Positions 1 through 12,300 of a stretch of DNA of 64,000 bases are shown here, one piece after another. How positions within the stretch are numbered: the first letter of the stretch is position 1; the number at the start of each line of letters is the position of its first letter. The translations under genes were made by a program, and so were the position numbers. A model generated the notes under the pieces. That model had not been told where the DNA came from, searched no databases, and saw only the letters and a list, made by a program, of their open reading frames with translations. Location of the stretch: positions 6,077,404-6,141,403 of the forward strand of contig NC_088103.1 of the NCBI RefSeq assembly GCF_036370855.1. The letters run 5' to 3'. The stretch comes from Dromaius novaehollandiae (lineage: Eukaryota > Chordata > Aves > Casuariiformes > Dromaiidae).

Positions 1-155
1 CATAACATTACACAGCTCAACAAAACCAGCACACATGGCGATGACCATGATAGCCCAAGCCACGTACCCTCCATGCCCTTTGCAACCCTCTCTCCCCCAG
101 AGACACATCTGCAAATTTTCAGACTTAGCAGAAAAGCAAACTTCTCCTGACTTAC

Positions 156-260
156 AACATTCATGAATGTCTCTGGATTCACATCCTTTTTCCTCCTGAT
201 GATATCCTCTGAGTCTGCAGATGCTTGTATCAAAAGCAGGATTGCAATAGACATCCACAT
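156..260 (-). CDS. Acid lipase family gene, coding exon 1 only (gene continues off the left edge)
   Basis: A 35-codon exon read on the minus strand from ATG at 260. It starts MWMSIAILLLIQASA, a good hydrophobic signal peptide, and ends NPETFMNV directly before a consensus gtaagt donor. The same layout (signal peptide, NPE..MN[VI], phase-0 donor gtaagt, about 105 nt) is seen in exon 1 of the other three lipase copies in this window, and human LIPA has DPETNMNV at the same place. Exons 2-9 would lie at coordinates below 1, because the gene runs leftward. A possible acceptor (tactcag) lies just upstream of the ATG, so a 5' UTR exon probably exists to the right. The product should be a secreted or lysosomal lipase; which paralogue it is cannot be told from one exon. 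Confidence 0.85.
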
Positions 261-3200
261 CTTGCACCTGAGTAAAACGGTATGTTCATTAATAATGTTA
301 TGAAAGCCTGTCTCTTCTTGGTCATGCTGGTGTAAGTTCCTTTTGTATCCAAACACCATAAATCATAAGCTGGAGGTGCGGAAGAGTTCCCAAATCCAGC
401 TTCTATTGCAGTCCATGCAAGCCTCTCTTTAATCCTCCATACACACTGGATCTGCTACTATGCAAGATGCGTTTTTATATTTTTAATGGTAAAAAGAAGA
501 TGAACAGCTTTATAATACCAGAATAAAAATGATGGAAAATGTCTGTAGGTTAAATGTCATATATGTAAGAACAATACATAAGAATCATATACAATTATTT
601 AAACTATGCAAGGAGCACATTTAGGTTGGCTCAGTTATGACTTTGTCTATACTTTCACTGTTTTTTTTTATTGCTTAACTTCTGCACTCAAAAACCACAA
701 TTCACACAAGCATCCTATGTATTGAAACTTAGAGACTTGTAGGAAGGTTATTTATTAAATAAATGTAGCCAGAAAGCATCAGAAAGCTTTTGATCACTTC
801 AGACCTTCCTGTCCTGAGCAGAGATCTATTCTTAATGTACAGTTAATATATTATTATATGTGATTTATAATGCTTAGCCAGGCTCTTAAAAGTTGGAGCC
901 TAAGTTCTACTCAGCTGCATTAGTTGCAAATTTTTTCACCAGCCAGGCAGTTACCTTCCTTCTTGTCCTATTTGCTCTCCCATGCCGTGAGATGCACCTT
1001 CCCTCCAAGGAAATAATCCCAAAGTTCACAGTACCTCCCTCTACGGTATTAACAAGAAGCAATTTGTTGAGAAAAGAGCAATCAATGCTTTCTTACCCAT
1101 AGAAAGATAACTCCAATGCAAATCTAGATGAGGAGGAAGAAAATACGTTACCAGGCAGAGCCCATTGTCGTATCTGATCTGGCTGGTGGTGTGAATGACA
1201 GCGGCTCTATCAATACCAGCATTAAAAAGAGCGTGTTGTGTCAGAGCCCTGCTACGTCGGTGGCACGCTGGACCACATCATGAGTCCTCCAATTAAGCAA
1301 TGTGCACACTGGTCACATCTTTGATAACTTCCTCTGCTTCACCTTGTGGGCATGACTTTCGTGCTTGCAAAGGGTTATATTTCTGAAAGCAGCCAGAGTG
1401 GTGCTGCAGCCAGGAATTTCAGCTATGGAGCTGCATCTTAAGCTCACGATAACTGTAGTCAAAGCCATCAACATATTTTCTTTTTAAAGGACTTAACTCC
1501 CAGTGACCCTTGAAAGGACTCCTGTGGCAAGGAAGGGACTAGGGCTACTCTCACTGCCTGAGTAGCCAGCTCTGGATTCCTGAAAAATAGCAAGGGAGAA
1601 CTGCATTGATATCTGATTCGCTGCAAGCTTCCCAAGGCCTCAAGAACATGGTGATCTCTCTATAGAGACACCCAGGACAGACCAGGTTTTATTGGCTGTC
1701 TGGGTGGGCAACACTGAGTTGTTATACCGTACTTTAAAAGTGGCACAGAACATCTCCACATCCCCCTTAAACTCAGGGGCCAGTATCCGCAAATTGCAAT
1801 TTGCAAAATCTCTGCAACAGTTTCCAGCAAAGCACCAAGCTTAGCATCCTGCCGAGAGTTTGCAGAGCCGTGCAAAGTTTACACACCAGCTCTGTTTTGC
1901 TGAAGCTACGTGTATTACACGGAGCAAATATGTTTGTTCTCCACCCGCATCATGTGATGTTATAACTGCTGCCTTCCTGTAGCTGTTCAATAGCCACCTG
2001 AAAGCCTTGGCTAGGCTTGTGGCTGCCTGGGACACTGCTGGATTATACATTTCCTGCACGTGGATTAGGTTGATTTCAGATGTTCATACCAGATGTTCAC
2101 ACGTCTACGTGTGGTATGTGAGTTATGAAACACACTCAGCTGTCTCACTTCTGCAAAACACGTGTCACTTCATTCAGCAGACTAATTTTCTATCAGCGCC
2201 GCAAACACTGAAATAAAGGGCCTGCATGCCTGGGTGCTACCTTCCCTATGAGGCGTGGGGCCAGAGCCTTCCCTGTTTCGGTAGTTTGCTTTTGTCCCTA
2301 CCTCTACTTTAGGCTTTCGAAAATGTCTTCCTGCTCTTGTGAGTACAAAAAATCCCACTAGTTACAAGCTAAGATGCACTTTTACTTGTTATCTAAAGGA
2401 GGACAATTCCAGTGCCCATCTTAAGAGGACTGAAAAATGCCCTGTGGATGGAGAAACCAGTATGCAGTGTGTGTTTTTCTACTTTACCATCAAGTTCCCC
2501 TCAGCAGCATAGAGACAGACCATTCCTGCGTGGCTCCTATCCCCCTACATCCTCCTGCAGTGGACCTAGAAATAATTACAATCTACAGTTCACAATTTCT
2601 CAGCTGAAGTGAGAATTGAGGAAATGTATCAAACGATCTGTCTTGTATCCCTCTTCCGAGTTCTTCGTGGTACCAGACTGGAAACCAAGAGCAGCTGCTG
2701 GTGGTACTGACCGCTGCTCATCTCTGGCCATCAGCACCGTGTCTCACTGTGACCCAAGTACCGGCCGCCACCAAAATGCAGGAGGTACAAGACAGGGTGG
2801 AGCTGTCTCATCGCCGTATCCTCGAAACGGGTCTGTGATGTACGGGTGTACGCCGTGGCAGGGACTGCCAGGCATCCTGCATCTCCAAAAAGCAGGATGA
2901 AAAGAGAGGTGCCTAGGCATGGATTTAACCACTGGAATTCAAATCTGGGACTCTCAGTTCAAAGCATTTCTCCCACCATTAGTGACTCTAATTTCCCTCC
3001 GTGGCTCCACCTGCAAAAGTGGCCTCTTTTGTGTGACTCTTTTTTGAAGCAGCCAGGCAATAGCATGCAATTTTTTACCAATTATCTGAATTTTGCCCCA
3101 GGAATGTCTCCAAAGCAGGCACTATGTGAACCCCCTCAGCACTTCAAATATGCTTTCCCTGTATGGTCAGCTGCTTCTTCAGCCGCTGTCATGTCTGTCA

Positions 3201-6200
3201 CCTTCTACCTCTGCCAGGTGCTAGTTTCTGAGTTTGGAAAGGCAGCTGAGAACTCTCCAGCATCCTCAGGCCATGGGCTTTCATAGCAATATATCAGCAC
3301 TGTGGCTAGTGTGACATATAGCACCAACACTTATATTTGTGGTAAGAAGCAGAGAAGCCACTGACAAAGATCGGCTAGCTTTTTACCTAGAAATTCTTGC
3401 GCAGCTTAGTCAAAAGAAGCAAAGATGTTAGAGGCTTGTCTAGTTCGAATGGACATTTTGACACACAGATGCAAGTTTAGGGGGAAAGAGTAATAGCATT
3501 GTGATACTGCTGTGAATGCACATTTGACAGAATTGTAAATAAGCACTAGTGTTAACCTGCAGGGTCGGGATCCCATAGTACATAGTAGGGCACATAACTA
3601 AATATTAGGGAGAACATCGTAGGTACCTGAAAAATTAAGCTATATAATCACACTTATGGCATGGTTCTTCAGTACTGTTGTGGGAACTAATGTAAAAAAA
3701 TCCAGACCATTTAGAAAGGGGAAGATATTTTATTTAACTTTCTAAGCAAATAGACTGTATCCATCAGCACTTGCATGCACACTTTGTCAGAAGCACCAAA
3801 ACGTGTGTATCCAAGTGGTCTGGCCAAGGTCACGTGGAAGACAAGGGATGACAGCTACTGAGTCCTCAGTATGCCTTCTGGATTCCTCTTGATTGCAATG
3901 ACAAGCTCTTTGTTGGACAGGTCTCTAATACCCTTTAGGAGTCAAAAGTTATTGCAATCTCATTATTTGCTTTGGCATCTTGTTTACTTCACCCTTCATA
4001 AATCTTAGGCAATATTGCTGCCAGGTGTCTTTCAGTTTTATGTTTGGGAAATCATGAGACTGTAATCCATCTTCCTGTTGGGATAACGTGAAGAGAAACA
4101 GCCCATAAAATTTGCTGCATTTCCATTGCTGCCTTCCTTTTATTAGGTTCAGGTCTCTGCTAATGAGTCCTGGGCTCTGCGGTGCTTCATGGTACAAGTA
4201 ATATGTTCCTCAGTGCTTACCAGTTTGATTGCTGTTAAGCAAGTCCTGGGCTATCAATGCATACCATTCTTATAATTCTTGCTCTGTTCTTTTTTTCTGG
4301 TGTTTTCACACATATTCAGGTCTCTAGACCGTATGCACAGGATTACAGTAGTTACCTTCTATCTTCTACCCAAGCAAAAGGGTAAGAGAGTCACAGGTAG
4401 GGAGATGCTTAACTAGCCATCATCTGGTCTTTGCATCCTACCTGGGAAAGAGAATGTCATTCTGATTTTAGCAATAAGAGAATATCAGCTTTTGTGTTAT
4501 CCCTACTGGACAGATATGATTTTCTTTGCAGTAACCTTAAAGAGTCTTGCTCAAGTGAAGAACCTGATAAAGAACATTGTGCTGAACTGGTTGTGCCTCT
4601 CCTAGCTTAAAGCCCCTCAGCTAAGCTGGGATATCTCCAGCATCTCTGATTACACAGTTATCAGGGATTTACGATTTACTCATGGTAGAGTTGCATAGCC
4701 AAGCTTGATGAAACAGTGAATTGTTTTTACAACACCTTGCTAGAATTATTAATGTAATCATTTTATACACAGTAGTAAAACTGGGTCAAGTAAAGTATAA
4801 ATATTTCGTAATATGTTGACTGTGAAGTAACTGAGATGTGGTGACCAACGGTTTGTCTCAGCTATTCCTTCTCCTGGGTCTTCGTTCAGATGACCCCAGA
4901 ACAGCCCTGAGCTTCTTGTACTTGTCCTCTGACCTTTATCAAAAAAGTAGTCTGCACAATAGGTTTTTAAGTGTTTCTAAAAACTAAAATGGTTTGTTCT
5001 GCTCACAAACAGACCTGGGCCAACTCCAGAAAGCTTTCTCTGTAAGTAAATACTATTATTAATAAAATCTATGGTAATATTTTTCTTGGGACCTGTTTTC
5101 AGTGTGTTAGGGAAAGACTGATTTGGCTCAGCTCAGCCAATGCACTGGTGATGGCTGTCAGAGATCTTCATGGAGCAGTAATGTGTTTCACACGACATAG
5201 TCCTTGGCTCAGCTAGGGGAGTTGCAGCTGTCAAGAATGGAGACCAGTACAGACCTGTAGAAAGTGCTGGAGGTACTTATACCTAATGATGATTTTGGCT
5301 AACCTTAATTTTCCATGGTCTTATATCATTCCCATCTGCCTAAAGTACCAACAGATGAAAATGCAAGTCTCAAGAACGATTTACTTAATCTCTCTTTCAA
5401 GCTTTCATCTAACATGCTTGAAAGAGGATTTGGAAATAACATAGGAACTAGCACAGAAATCGTCCGTAGTTACTAAAATAAGAAAGCTACATGTCACTGA
5501 TTCAGTAAAACTCTGGATCTACTCAGGAGTGCCAGACTGTTGGAAACTTTTGTCATGCTTACTGTTAAGGATCAAAAAACGTGAAAAGGCATCATCTGGC
5601 ATAACTCAACGAAACCTTATCCTCGATTCTAACAATGTAGGCCAGTAAGCTGTCTAAAGCAGACACCAAAGCAATCTCAGGGTTACTTACAAAAATGCAA
5701 TTTCATTTTATACATCTGCCTTTGCATAGTCCCCATGCAGTAAAGAAACCACGGAAGAAGTGCTCACCACCTCTCCTGTGCAGAGACAGCCTTGTAAGCT
5801 GAGTGTATGCTTCATAAAAAAGGTTGTTCATGCGTGTGCTACATTTTTGCTTTGACTGTGACAACGACAGAAAATTACAGGTCAGCAAACATGGTGCAAT
5901 TACCATATTTTGACTTTTAAGCTCTTCTTGCCTTGTGCCCCATTATGCATGCAGATCAAGAATTGCTTTGCATGAGCACATCTGGAGAAGGTTAAGTAAG
6001 TGGCTGAATGAGCAATACTCTGCACACATGTGGGAATATGAATAAGGTTGCTTCCATGTGAAGAATAAAGAGAGAGCATTGCTGTGCTATGAATACATGC
6101 GCTGGGACGGTGGAGGCCTGGATGCTGGGTTGTGAAGTCTGAGGGTGGGAGATTAAGCTGACCCAGATCCTGACTTGCAGGCTGATGTCCCAGCCCAGCC

Positions 6201-9200
6201 TTGCCCCATCCCCAGCCCCACTGAAGTGCCTGATTCCTGGGCTGGGGCTGCTCCCAGGCTGCCCTGCTCCCTCCTAGGGGCATTGGGACAGGCCCTGGCT
6301 GCGAGGCACTGCCCTACCAGCATGGACAATGCCTCAGCTGCAGGCCCTCTGACATCCTTGTTCTACCAAGAGAAAGCTCAGGTCCCAAAGTGACAGGCAT
6401 CGAACAATGAAGGACTCCAGTCCTTGCAAGGTCCTTTAGGGGACTAGCAGCACCTTGCTTCCTGATCCAAGGGTTGGGGAAGCAGAGCAGTATCAATATA
6501 TTCACTTTTGTCTCTTCCAGAAGGTGCAGAAGGGTAAAGGTGAGCTTCTACCTCCAACAGAGAGGTGCCTCATGGAAGTTACATCAGTCCCAGGGGTATC
6601 AACAGCTGCATGCGAGGGTTCAGGTCATACTTTTAGGCTTAGTCCACTTAACTCCTCTTAAATCTTACTTGGTGAACATTCAGGTTGTTTACAGGTCTTA
6701 GCCTAGCATGAGTTGTGGGCTTGGCATTATATCACTACACAGCAATTGACTTTGTGACTTAATGTCACATACAAAGCCATACCACTGTTTACCATCAAAG
6801 GTTAATTAATATCTAAAAGTTCAGAAACTTCCTCCCTGTGTAACTCAATCGGTTTACTTATTGAGGCTATCTGAGATGATAGCCAAAGAACACCACAATA
6901 TTTATGCTACAAGCACCTACATTAGTTACCATGCTATTTCCTTTCAAAATGCATCAGTTCAAACGTTATTGATCCTCTAACATGAGATGGAAAACAGGAG
7001 TGTCTAAGAAATCGGTTCCAGAAAAAATACAGTACTCCCAAAAACTGATTTGGAAAGAACTTCACTAAAACTATCAGTCATGGGAGGCAGCCAATGAATT
7101 AAAATAATGCAATACAAAAACTACACCAAAGAAGCACAGAAATGTCAAAAGCTTTATAAACTAAGAGGAAGAAAAGAATGTAAACACTGTGTTTCTTATA
7201 AACTTTCAGAAGTTAAAAAGTTAGTAGTTTTCACTAAAAAAAGAAATAAATTCTAACAGGCTTTTAGAAGCCTGTTGGGGAAAAGTCTTGGAAAGGTTCA
7301 GATGTTTATTTGCAAAGATATGAGAGTCTTCTTGCGGTTGCATTAACATTCATGGCATGAATGCAGTACAGTGCCAGAGGAATGTTGTATTCTCTGCTGG
7401 AGTGCAGAGCCCTGCAGTAAGTAGTTAATCACATGGAAAAATAGGTCATTACAAAGATACCAAGTGAGGTACCTAATCACTCTATTTCCAGATAGATCGT
7501 ATCTAACCTGTAGCCTAATTTTTATACTCAACCATTACCTAACCCAGGCTGATTCTGTTCTTTGGTCAATTCTTGCTGTAAGGATGGAAAGAAAGTGCCT
7601 TTTACAACCTGTCTCCCTTTGTGATTCCCTTTGCCTCAAACACTGCTTACTTCTGTTTTCCTACATGGATGTGCACCAAAAGCTCCCTCCTCCATCTCCA
7701 GACCCCTGGATGACACAGTGTCGCTAAAACCCTCAGCTGGGCTTTGCAGAAGAGCTGTGCTAATCTCGACCCCCGCTCCTCACCTTCCAGCCTGCCCTCT
7801 AGAAGCTGATCTCTTCCCTATAGGGCATGGGATGAGGGCTGTTGGAAACATCATGGGACGGGGGACACAGCGGCTACTGCACTGGGGGCTGTGGGACTCT
7901 TGAGATCCTGAACGAAGGGACACTCTTTGGAGACTCCCTCTTAAATTTCAGCCAGTCTCCACCAACCATGTGTGAACTTTGGTTTGTTGAGTTAAGCTCA
8001 AGTTGGGCTGGGGTTGAGAGGATGACAAAATTACATCTCTGCAACAAAGGTCACTGGGATGAATTTCAAGTCGCAGCTCCAAAGCCTGAAGTTTTCCCAG
8101 GCAAGCACCACCAGAGCGTTATTTAATATATTGCAGTACAGCGCATTTCCCCCCAGTCTTGCTCTCAGAAACAGCCGAACCATTTTGGTGGACGTTTGCC
8201 AGCACTATCACTCACTGAAAGCTGTCCCTGAGCATGGGAAGTGTCGGACAAGCAGTTTCCCCTTGCTTGCACACAGCAGAAGATCTATGCTGAAAATCAC
8301 CGTGTTCCTCAAGAGGTTTAAGACAGTACAGACACACAGAGCTCAGTGGATCTTATTTTACTTTATTAGTATTTGTCCATTTTTGTGGAAAGAGGGCCTT
8401 ATCCTTCGCCCTGCTCCTAGACATAATTTAAAAATAAAGTTATGCAAACAGGTAAATTCATAATTCTTCTCCTGATCAGTATATTACTATGAAGCACAAT
8501 CCAAAAGCTGAAAATAGAGTTAGACTTCTTACTGACTTCCACCAGACTCTTCCTCTCTCACACATATATGGAAAACAAAAGCTTTTCCTGAAAGTCAGCA
8601 AAAAGTCAGCAAAAGGTGACCTTTTCTGCTGGGTTTGTGCCTTGGGAATATTCCTTAAAATGGTGCAAAATGATGTTTCTTAGTAGAACTTACTGAAAAA
8701 CCTGTTGTGCATGAGCAAGTATTATGTGTATCAACATGTATTTTGAGAAAGATGTTCCCTGCATTAGCAAAATGGACAGTTTTCATTGAAAAACACGTGC
8801 TTTTTTCATTGTCATTGGGCAGAAAGTTTCTAGCTACTTCAAACCACAAATGAAAGTAATGAACTTCAGATTCTTGGGTTTCTTGACGTAGAAGAGTCAC
8901 CAGATAATGTGGTCTTGTCTGAGCATACCTAGTCTCACAAAACCGCAGCATCCAGGACAGAGCTGAGCTACATCCCGATGCTGCAGCTGGAAACTGAAGC
9001 ATGGAGAGGTCAGAGCCCCACAACAGTGACCAGGTGCCAAACTCCACTGAATTCACTTGTCCCTGGACATCCACATGTGTTAGGTTCCTGGGAAATTCAG
9101 GATCAAGGGGCCGTGCCAAACTTCCACAGGGACCCCAACCTATTTAATACAAATCCTACATGATTTCCCTACCAGTGAACTGGCCAGATTACCTCAGTTG

Positions 9201-9234
9201 CCAGAGTAATATAAATGCAAACCAAGTGTAGCAG
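261..9234. other. Intergenic region between the left-edge lipase and the 9.3-17.9 kb lipase
   Basis: About 9 kb with no exon I can support. Open frames here are short, lack splice-site-bounded similarity to known families and look like chance. A GC-richer patch lies at about 6170-6345. The part near 261-900 should contain the promoter and any 5' UTR exon of the left-edge lipase, but I see no decisive TATA box or other element. Confidence 0.5.
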
Positions 9235-9240
9235 TTTAAT
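9235..9240 (-). terminator. Candidate poly(A) signal of the 9.3-17.9 kb lipase
   Basis: ATTAAA on the minus strand about 100 nt after the stop codon. It is the first canonical-type hexamer downstream, and another ATTAAA follows at 9143-9148. Position fits a short 3' UTR; actual cleavage is not shown by sequence alone. Confidence 0.4.
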
Positions 9241-9338
9241 GAACATTTTTCCCCTCTTTCTTTTCCTCACTTTTTAAAATGTAAATGAAGCCCCAGAAGA
9301 TAAATGAGAACTCAACAATCATTGCCGCCGTTCCAACT

Positions 9339-12300
9339 CTAGAGTTTCTTCTCCATCAGTTCAAGGATTTCTCTGTATACTTCTTCGTATGCTTTCACAC
9401 CCCAAAGGAAATCAAAGTGGACAAATTCAGGAATATACTTTTTGTATGCCACATTGGTTATATGAGGTAATGTTATATTAACATCTTCAGGGGCTGAAAT
9501 CCAGTCCTTGCCGCCATACCATGCAGCAAGTGGTGCTTTCATATTTTCCAGCTCATAGAAGGGAGGTGTGGTCTGGAAGACAGATAAGATAGCTTGAAAA
9601 GGGAAAGGCTGGAAAGTCACGTGCAGGTCTGAAACACAGCGAATTCCTGCATCACTGCATTACTACTTGCAATTTTGTCGTCTATCCAGAAAGGCAACAC
9701 AGAGAATATCACTGGAGACCCTGACTATGCCTTGGCCTCCCACAGTTTTCATTGGAGAGTCAAAGACTGAACACCGAAAACCATCATAGAACTCTTCTTT
9801 GTAAGAAAGGTATAAATTTGACTATGCAAGGTAGTTTCCATAAATCCCAGCCTACCCCAGTCCAAGTCACAGGAATATTTTCACTATCATTTTTTCTTTT
9901 CTTTTCTTTTTCTTTTCTTTTCTTTTCTTTTCTTTTCTTTTCTTTTCTTTTCTTTTCTTTTCTTTTCTTTTCTTTTCTTTTCTTTTCTTTTCTTTTCTTT
10001 TCTTTTCTTTTCTTTTCTTTTCTTTTCTTTTCAACTGACAAATAAGAACAGTTTTCTCTTACCTGGTTGTAATGGAGCATGTTGTCCTTGCCATAATCAT
10101 AATACTTGAATTCCCCTGTTAGATAGAGCTGGAAAAGAAAGAGAGATATGTTTATTTTCTATGTATCACAGGGGAACATAAGAATGATAAAAGCAGATGA
10201 GAAAGAGTGGACAACTGGTTTGCCCTTGCATACTTTGAAAGATCAGAATGAGAAACAATTTCTGATTGTTTAATCTATTCTATGAAAAGCAAAAAACCTG
10301 GACAAATGTAGAGTGCTAACTGATGCCTTAGAAATTATGTATTTCTCTTAAAAATTGCAATAAATTAACAGACTAATTGGACAGAAATGTTTTAGGATGT
10401 TTTTTGAAACATCGGATGTGTCATTTCAAATGTAGATAGAGGACCAGGTTTCATATTCCTCTGGGATTGAGGAGGAGGAATTTTGTCCATAAAAATGATG
10501 TTACTACCAAACAATGATTTGTTTTCACTTAACTGATCAGAACAACACTTGTGTTATCTACAGGAATCCCATCCCCTGCCAGGCAGACTGCACTACTGCA
10601 GGCAGCCAACTTGTCCTTGGTCTCTGCATATGTGGGTCCCTGCACTGTGGTGCAGTAAGAGGAGACATCTCTGACATCTCTGGTGTCACAAGCGCCTTTC
10701 CCCCTCATGGTCCAGGGGAGGCCGGGCAGCCGGAGCCTGGAGCCTGGGGCCAGCAGGGAGCTTGCTGCCGGCGGTCAGAGGCAGGAGCTGCATGGCTGGA
10801 GATGGCCAGGGAACCGTGCTGCTCCTGTGGAACAATTCTGCCAAGATGCCTTGGTGACACTAAGTGTCACACGGGTGGTATCGCCTTTCAGGAGAGCTTG
10901 GCCACCAGGAAGGACTCAGCACAGCCTGCAAATTTGCCTTGCATGGGTCACCTCTCTCCTGTGCGCACACAGCCTGCCTACAGCAACCTGCAGCTCCCAA
11001 CCCTCCTCCTCTCCGGGGTGACTGGGGGACCTCGGAGTGTAAATGTCTGGAGGCTGAGGTCCATTCACCACCTGAGGTGGTATCTAGAGAACAACCAAGA
11101 GGTAGCTTCAAAAAGGATGCAATTCGGGCCTTTGGGCAAATTTCCTTTGACTGTCATGGTCAATGTCTGCAACAGAAGAATATGAATCAATGTACTTTTT
11201 CAATGATTAGTAGCTATTGATAATGACTCTATTGACCCTTAGCTCTTAGCCTTTGCTCTAACATCTCTTGTGTTGGTTTATTTTCAGTCTTTTGCTTTCA
11301 GCTCCAGCTCCTACAGCTCCAAAAACTCTGGCTCATCTTTTGCTGAAAGTCATGGTCAAAAGAGCTGCATCTGCACCACTGTTTCATGTCAGATTTCCCC
11401 TTTTTGTCTAATATAACTGTGCAGGGAGAGCAGTGCAGGAATTATACCTAAGCACTGAGAAGCTGAGAAGTATTGAGAAGTACTGGTAGCTGAGAGAAGA
11501 AAACATGGTCCCTGGTTGCATGTTATCTTATCCTGCAGCAGGAAATATTACCTGGCGCCAATGTAGCATGTTTTTCAGGGATGTTGAATCTGGGTAGCGG
11601 GACAGATACACATCTGTGCGGCTCTGCAAGAACACATGGGAGAGATTTATTCTCTGCATGGAGGGGAATCCCATTTGAACTAAATTTGATCCAGTTCAGT
11701 TGCCACAAAATGGATCTTTCACTCACACAGGCTAGCTGGATCTTTCATTCACACAAACTGCTTCGTCTTAGCTCTGTGAAGGCATCGCTCGGCGACACTC
11801 CATGTGAACATGCACTGTGGACAGCAGCACAAAGGGTGCCATAGAGCTCCCTTCAGCAAGCTCAGCAATTTTCATGAGATACTGGATCACGATAGGAGAA
11901 GATACGTTTTTCAAACAAAAGCAGAAGTCTGTATTTTGAGCTCAAGGTCCCTTTGCAAAGACAATGATGTGCAGCGCATCACAACAGCTTACACGTTGTT
12001 CCTGACACATTCCGTCCTTGGGAAACTAAACAATGGCATCGAGGCTTTCCTACAGTGGCCCAGCTCTGCCTGGGCCCAACCCTTGCCCGGTTGTAATTTT
12101 TTGGTATTCTCAACTGATCTGTCACCAGTTTTACTCACAGAAGTTGTCTCTGAGAAAAGAAGAAACAGTCCCTCCTCATGTGACCGGTGCCATCCGGGAC
12201 AGGCCCCGAATGGTGGGGCATCTCCATCCTCGGGGATCACCCACACTCGCCTGGACACAGCCCTGAGCAACCTGCTCTAGCTGCAGTGCTGGCCCCGCTA

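Noticed and set aside
9752-10080. Lys/Arg/Glu-rich and Phe-rich open frames of nearly 100 codons
   Set aside because: They are translations of the (TTTTC)n microsatellite and its flanks, not proteins.
10514-11185. Plus-strand frame of 223 codons, among the longest in the window
   Set aside because: It lies in intron 7 of the minus-strand lipase, has no initiation or splice context and no recognised similarity; overlapping frames are also open, which points to GC composition.
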